DNA from: Ferruginibacter sp.
GTDB lineage: Bacteria; Bacteroidota; Bacteroidia; Chitinophagales; Chitinophagaceae
Length of the DNA stretch: 19,620 bases
NCBI GenBank assembly: GCA_018057635.1
Contig: JAGPDJ010000008.1
Coordinates: 1-19,620 of the forward strand
Direction of reading: 5' to 3'
Below the pieces are notes generated by a model. It was not told the origin of the DNA, made no database searches, and saw nothing but the letters and a program-made list of their open reading frames with translations. Of this stretch, positions 16,426 to 19,620 are shown in pieces (the first letter of the stretch is position 1; each line of letters opens with the position of its first letter). The translations under genes were made by a program, and so were the position numbers.

Positions 16426-16456
16426 ATTGTTTATCAATAAATATATATTATCTTTG
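16426..16456 (+). promoter_or_regulatory. Promoter of the DUF2975-HTH-esterase unit
   Basis: A -33-like ATTG (16426-16429) is followed after 19 bases by TATCTTTG (16449-16456), a full match to the Bacteroidota -7 box TAnnTTTG. Transcription would begin near 16463, leaving about 20 bases before the ATG at 16483. Confidence 0.68.
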
Positions 16457-16482
16457 CAGTATAATATTAACAAGTATCAATT

Positions 16483-17019
16483 ATGTCAAAAACTAACAAA
16501 TACGTATTTATAGGCCTGCATATAGTTGCCTGGATCATCTTCGTTGGCTTGTGCATTGAAGCCGGTGGTTTAATTGTCAATTTCATTTTTAGCCTTTTCA
16601 AACCCGAAATGGTAAAAAACCTGTATCAAAAGCTCGACTTAAGTAAAATGTATGAGCGCAGCCAATGGGTTTATTTTGGAATGTATAGTTATATCCTGTT
16701 CATCGCAATTTTAAAGGCATGTATGTTCTATGTTGTCATCCAGCTTATCATGAAACTTGATTTGAAAAAACCTTTCAATAATTATGCTGCCAGGAAGATT
16801 ACAACAATCAGTTACTATACTTTGTCTATTGGGCTCATTAGTTATATAGCCCGGCAATCATCCAGAAGTTTGATGCATCAGGGATTTGAAATTGATATCC
16901 TTGGCCAGTTTTGGGCAGACAGCGAGGCATTTATTTTAATGGCTGCTGTTATTTATATAATTGCCACAATATTTTCCAAAGGAGTTGAGATACAAAATGA
17001 AAATGATTTAACTGTATAA
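16483..17019 (+). CDS. DUF2975 family membrane protein
   Basis: A 178-residue inner-membrane protein with four predicted helices (about 8-36, 63-90, 105-123 and 147-165). It ends with FSKGVEIQNENDLTV, the characteristic tail of DUF2975 proteins. The family has no established biochemical role but is found very often directly upstream of a small YozG-type HTH regulator, exactly as here: the next start lies 3 bases after this stop. The pair probably acts together, with the membrane protein sensing or modulating and the HTH protein regulating, which is inference from context. It is the first gene of a unit with its own promoter (16426-16456). The ATG at 16483 fits the short leader. Confidence 0.87.
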   Translation: MSKTNKYVFIGLHIVAWIIFVGLCIEAGGLIVNFIFSLFKPEMVKNLYQKLDLSKMYERSQWVYFGMYSYILFIAILKACMFYVVIQLIMKLDLKKPFNNYAARKITTISYYTLSIGLISYIARQSSRSLMHQGFEIDILGQFWADSEAFILMAAVIYIIATIFSKGVEIQNENDLTV

Positions 17020-17022
17020 GCC

Positions 17023-17235
17023 ATGCCAATAATTGTAAACTTAGATGTAATGATGGCCAGGCGAAAGATGTCACTAAATGAGCTTTCTGAGAAAGTTGAA
17101 TTAACACTATCCAACCTTTCCATCCTTAAAACAGGAAAAGCCAAGGCCATTCGCTTTAGCACATTAGAAGCAATTTGTAAAGCGCTGAATTGTCAGCCTG
17201 CAGATATATTAGAATATGTAGAAGAAACAAAATAA
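17023..17235 (+). CDS. Small YozG-like HTH transcriptional regulator (Xre/Cro type)
   Basis: A 70-residue DNA-binding protein consisting almost only of an HTH_26-type helix-turn-helix domain. MARRKMSLNELSEKVELT (11-28) covers the first helices. The segment around LSNLSILKTGKA (29-40) contains the recognition helix, and FSTLEAICKALNCQPADILEYVEE (45-68) is the usual C-terminal portion of this family. It has no ligand or dimerisation domain. It starts 3 bases after the DUF2975 stop and ends 10 bases before the esterase, so all three are probably cotranscribed. It may repress or activate its own unit; no operator could be identified. Confidence 0.92.
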   Translation: MPIIVNLDVMMARRKMSLNELSEKVELTLSNLSILKTGKAKAIRFSTLEAICKALNCQPADILEYVEETK

Positions 17236-17245
17236 TAATTTAGTT

Positions 17246-18727
17246 ATGAAACGATTTTATCTTGTTAGCTTTTTAATGCTTTTTACTTTTTATACAAAAG
17301 CCCAGCAAACAGAACACATTAATATTGGCAAAAAAGTTACTGTTTTCTCAAAAGTTTTAAGTGAGAACAGGAAACTTTGGATTTATACGCCCGATATAAC
17401 TTCCCTGGATAAAAGTGCCGGTAAAAAATACCCGGTTTTGTATTTATTAGATGGAGATGCTCATTTCTTTTCAACAGCTGGTATTGTTCAACAATTAAGC
17501 CAGGCCAATGGAAATGGAGTATTACCTGAAATGATTGTAGTTGCCGTTGAAAACACGAACAGGCTAAAAGACCTGACACCTAAAGTAAACACAACTGATC
17601 ATGTAAACAAATCAAATCCTTTTGTAAGCTTCTTGTCTGCTGAACTAATACCTTATATTGACAGTAATTACAGTACAGCTCCATACAAATTACTGGCAGG
17701 ACATTCGTTAGGCGGACTAACTGTAATTGATATACTCACTAATTTTCCAGGTCTATTCAATGCCTACATTGCTATTGATCCAAGTATGTGGTATGAACAT
17801 GAAAAGTTTTTGAATCAGGCTATTGATAAACTGCCAAAGCAAAATCTGAATAGAACAAAGCTTTTTATTGGTATTGCCAATACCATGTACAATGGAATTA
17901 CATTATCAAAACTTAAGAATGATCACACTCCCGAAACGCAGCATATCCGTTCAATATTCAAATTGGATAAATTTCTAAGATACAGTACCAACGGTTTAAA
18001 ATATTCTCAGCAATTTTATGAGAAAGAAAGACATAACAGTGTGCCATTGTTAAGCATGTATGATGGTTTGCGTTTTATTTTCGATTATTATCATTTCGAT
18101 GTATCTGAAAAAGATTTTGCTGACTCAACATCACAGATCGCCTCAAAATTAGGAATGCATTACATGAATGTTTCAAAGGAAATTGGGTATAAAATTTCGG
18201 CACCAGAGGCATTGATCAATTATTTTGGATACGATGCATTGTTCAAAAAGCAATACGGCAAAGCAGAAGCATTTTTTACTTTAAACATGGAATGTTATCC
18301 CGGTAGTAATAATGTATATGATTCGTATGCCGATTTCTGCCTGGCAAAGAAGGATACAAATAATGCCATAACTCATTACAAAAAAGCATTGCAGCTTAAA
18401 AATGATGCTACAACACGCAGCAAATTAAATGCTATAACAAACCAGGCATCCTATGATCTTACGCTTACAGAATTGCAAAAATATGCGGGCGTTTATACTT
18501 TAGAAACCTATCAAATTTCCATTGAACTGGAAATTCGTGATGGTAAGTTATGGTCTAAAGTACCAGGGCAGGCAGATAGTGAATTTTTGCCCGTATCTAA
18601 AGATGTTTTTACTTTAAAAGATACTCAAGGGTATACAATTACATTTAAAATGGATGGGGACAAGCCACTTGAGTTTACATCTGTACAACCAAATGGAGTA
18701 TTTAAAGCGGTATTAAAAAATAAGTAA
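17246..18727 (+). CDS. Secreted alpha/beta-hydrolase esterase (esterase D/Fes-like) with TPR-like and C-terminal beta region
   Basis: A 493-residue exported protein. The signal peptide is about 1-19 (TKA|QQ). The hydrolase domain (about 25-285) has YPVLYLLDGDAHF (62-74), the nucleophile elbow GHSLGG with Ser154, and ERHNSVP with likely catalytic His263, as in the esterase D/Fes/IroE group (PF00756-type). The acid residue is not obvious. A helical region (about 318-385; NYFGYDALFKKQYGKAEAFF and DSYADFCLAKKDTNNAITHYKKAL) looks like TPR repeats. The last 85 residues (ELQKYAGVYTLETYQISIELEIRDGKLW...) are a beta-rich tail like those found at the end of some beta-lactamase-like and esterase proteins. 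Substrate is unknown; family members cleave siderophore or simple esters. It starts 10 bases after the HTH gene, the third gene of the unit, possibly its regulatory target. Confidence 0.85.
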   Translation: MKRFYLVSFLMLFTFYTKAQQTEHINIGKKVTVFSKVLSENRKLWIYTPDITSLDKSAGKKYPVLYLLDGDAHFFSTAGIVQQLSQANGNGVLPEMIVVAVENTNRLKDLTPKVNTTDHVNKSNPFVSFLSAELIPYIDSNYSTAPYKLLAGHSLGGLTVIDILTNFPGLFNAYIAIDPSMWYEHEKFLNQAIDKLPKQNLNRTKLFIGIANTMYNGITLSKLKNDHTPETQHIRSIFKLDKFLRYSTNGLKYSQQFYEKERHNSVPLLSMYDGLRFIFDYYHFDVSEKDFADSTSQIASKLGMHYMNVSKEIGYKISAPEALINYFGYDALFKKQYGKAEAFFTLNMECYPGSNNVYDSYADFCLAKKDTNNAITHYKKALQLKNDATTRSKLNAITNQASYDLTLTELQKYAGVYTLETYQISIELEIRDGKLWSKVPGQADSEFLPVSKDVFTLKDTQGYTITFKMDGDKPLEFTSVQPNGVFKAVLKNK

Positions 18728-18845
18728 GTGAAATTAACATGTATAATCATTCAGGACAGCAATATAGTATTTGAAAGTTTAAAGAGTTTAATTGCCAGTG
18801 GCTAATTTAGGGTAATTCCAAAATTGTGATACTGAAATAATACTG

Positions 18846-18866
18846 TTGAAGCATGAACTGCTTCAA
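18846..18866. promoter_or_regulatory. Inverted repeat next to the promoter of the 18914 gene
   Basis: TTGAAGCA (18846-18853) and TGCTTCAA (18859-18866) form perfect 8-base arms around a 5-base spacer. It ends one base before the -33 box at 18868, and no T-run follows, so an operator for a dimeric regulator fits better than a terminator. The binding protein is unknown. Confidence 0.4.
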
Positions 18867-18867
18867 G

Positions 18868-18896
18868 TTTGCATGTATCAGATTTATGTATATTTG
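18868..18896 (+). promoter_or_regulatory. Promoter of the small exported protein gene at 18914
   Basis: TTTG (18868-18871) and TATATTTG (18889-18896) are 17 bases apart and fully match the Bacteroidota -33/-7 pattern. Predicted transcription start is about 18903, giving a leader of only about 11 bases. Confidence 0.68.
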
Positions 18897-18913
18897 AAAT
18901 ATAAAATTTAATC

Positions 18914-19414
18914 ATGAAAGCCTTCCTCTTATTTTGTTGTATTATTTCTGGCATATCGCAGCATACATTTTCACAAAAAGCTACCTGTGCAAAATTTAAA
19001 TTGATGGAGCTGGCGGCCCTGCTTAAAATTAATTCCAACGATTTTGATACTAAAGTTTCCGGCCGGTGTTATGAGTACAAGGAAGCTGAAGATAATGAAC
19101 TGGTTAAACGAAAAAAATACAGCTGGGCAAAAGACAATGCTGCAACAACAGACAATATCAATTACGGAATTACAAAATCTTCCGGTAAAGTTTTTATAAC
19201 ATACAATACCTATAGTCCCGAAAAATACCAGTCCTTTAAAACGGATTTGACGAAATTAAAATTTACATTTTTATCTGAACAAACGCCGGAGAAAGAAGTA
19301 ACACATTTTAAGTATACAAATGGAAAGTATAACCTGTTAATCATATTGAATGCAAATCCGGGCAATTATAAATATTCCCTGGTTATTGAAGAAGTTAGCC
19401 CCGCAGCAAAATAA
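18914..19414 (+). CDS. Small exported protein of unknown function
   Basis: A 166-residue protein with a signal peptide (about 1-20, TFS|QK) and no lipobox suited to lipidation. The mature protein starts KATCAKFKLMELAALLKINSNDFDTKV and contains two cysteines (one in ATCAKF, one in GRCYEY) that may pair. Strand-like segments follow: INYGITKSSGKVFITYNTYS, HFKYTNGKYNLLIILNA and YKYSLVIEEV. I do not recognise the family; it looks like a compact alpha+beta periplasmic or secreted protein. It has its own promoter (18868-18896) with an adjacent inverted repeat, so it is probably regulated separately from the esterase unit. It converges with the partial VOC gene, 21 bases away, without a visible terminator between them. 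Confidence 0.72.
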   Translation: MKAFLLFCCIISGISQHTFSQKATCAKFKLMELAALLKINSNDFDTKVSGRCYEYKEAEDNELVKRKKYSWAKDNAATTDNINYGITKSSGKVFITYNTYSPEKYQSFKTDLTKLKFTFLSEQTPEKEVTHFKYTNGKYNLLIILNANPGNYKYSLVIEEVSPAAK

Positions 19415-19435
19415 TTGCTGTAAGGTACTGCTGCT

Positions 19436-19620
19436 TTAATTTTCTTCTATCAATCCAACAGCATTTCCCCATGGATCAATAATGGTTGCTACTTTTATAC
19501 CACCTCCAACATCTGATACTTTATAGAGAACAGTAGCTCCGGCATCTACACATTTTTCAACACAATTGTCAATTGCTGAAACAGACCAATGGGATACAGT
19601 TTGATTGCCCATTGTAACGG
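19436..19620 (-). CDS. VOC family (glyoxalase/bleomycin-resistance-like) protein, C-terminal part only
   Basis: The minus strand is open from the right edge to a TAA at 19436-19438 and encodes the last 61 residues of a VOC-fold protein. Visible family marks are the HWSVSAIDNCVEKCVDAGATVLY helix-strand unit, then VGGGIKVATIIDPWGNAVGLIEEN, where the D-P-x-G-N-x-x-G-L pattern and the Glu near the end are typical of the last strand and a metal-ligand position. VOC proteins include glyoxalases, dioxygenases and antibiotic-binding proteins; the remaining half would be needed to choose among them. The start lies outside the window. Confidence 0.85.
   Translation of the reverse strand, partial: VTMGNQTVSHWSVSAIDNCVEKCVDAGATVLYKVSDVGGGIKVATIIDPWGNAVGLIEEN

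Overview
The window looks like chromosomal DNA of a Bacteroidota bacterium, most likely family Chitinophagaceae or a close relative. Three things support this. Two very large secreted proteins end in type IX secretion (T9SS) type A sorting domains. Several promoters match the Bacteroidota sigma-A pattern, TTTG, about 17-21 bases, then TAnnTTTG. Starts lie in AT-rich leaders without Shine-Dalgarno sequences. The lineage below phylum is inference.

Left block (1-3812, all minus strand): core housekeeping genes. atpA (F1 ATPase alpha subunit) has its own strong promoter and an intrinsic terminator, so it looks monocistronic and is not beside other atp genes. Next come a YugP-type membrane zinc peptidase and two adjacent, divergent clpP genes; the second runs off the left edge. 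The clpP leaders contain AT-rich heptamer repeats.

Middle block (3813-13124): after a gene-free stretch of about 560 bases with two perfect inverted repeats come two large plus-strand exported proteins. One is a 996-residue Asp-box/VPS10-like beta-propeller protein. The other is an 1832-residue fungalysin-type (M36) metalloprotease with a PA-domain insertion, an array of ten Ig-like domains and a T9SS tail. The Ig array is strongly repetitive at DNA level. A clear terminator closes this block.

Right block (13125-19620): AT-richer and less conserved. Small, mostly stand-alone plus-strand genes have long spacers: a DUF998 membrane protein, an SRPBCC/AHSA1-like protein, a small lipoprotein and a DUF6624 protein. 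Three of the spacers share short sequence blocks (GCATTTGC, ATCGTGC, AGGAATCCT) in different arrangements and could be decayed copies of a repeated element. Next is a compact three-gene unit behind a good promoter: DUF2975 membrane protein, small YozG-like HTH regulator, and a secreted alpha/beta-hydrolase esterase with a TPR-like region. A small exported protein of unknown function follows, with its own promoter and an adjoining inverted repeat. The window ends inside a minus-strand VOC (glyoxalase-like) gene.

No rRNA, tRNA, CRISPR array, transposase, integrase or phage gene was seen. The most unusual items are the repeat-rich M36 protease, the related spacer sequences of the right block, the isolated atpA transcription unit and the clpP pair. 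None amounts to clear evidence of a new system.
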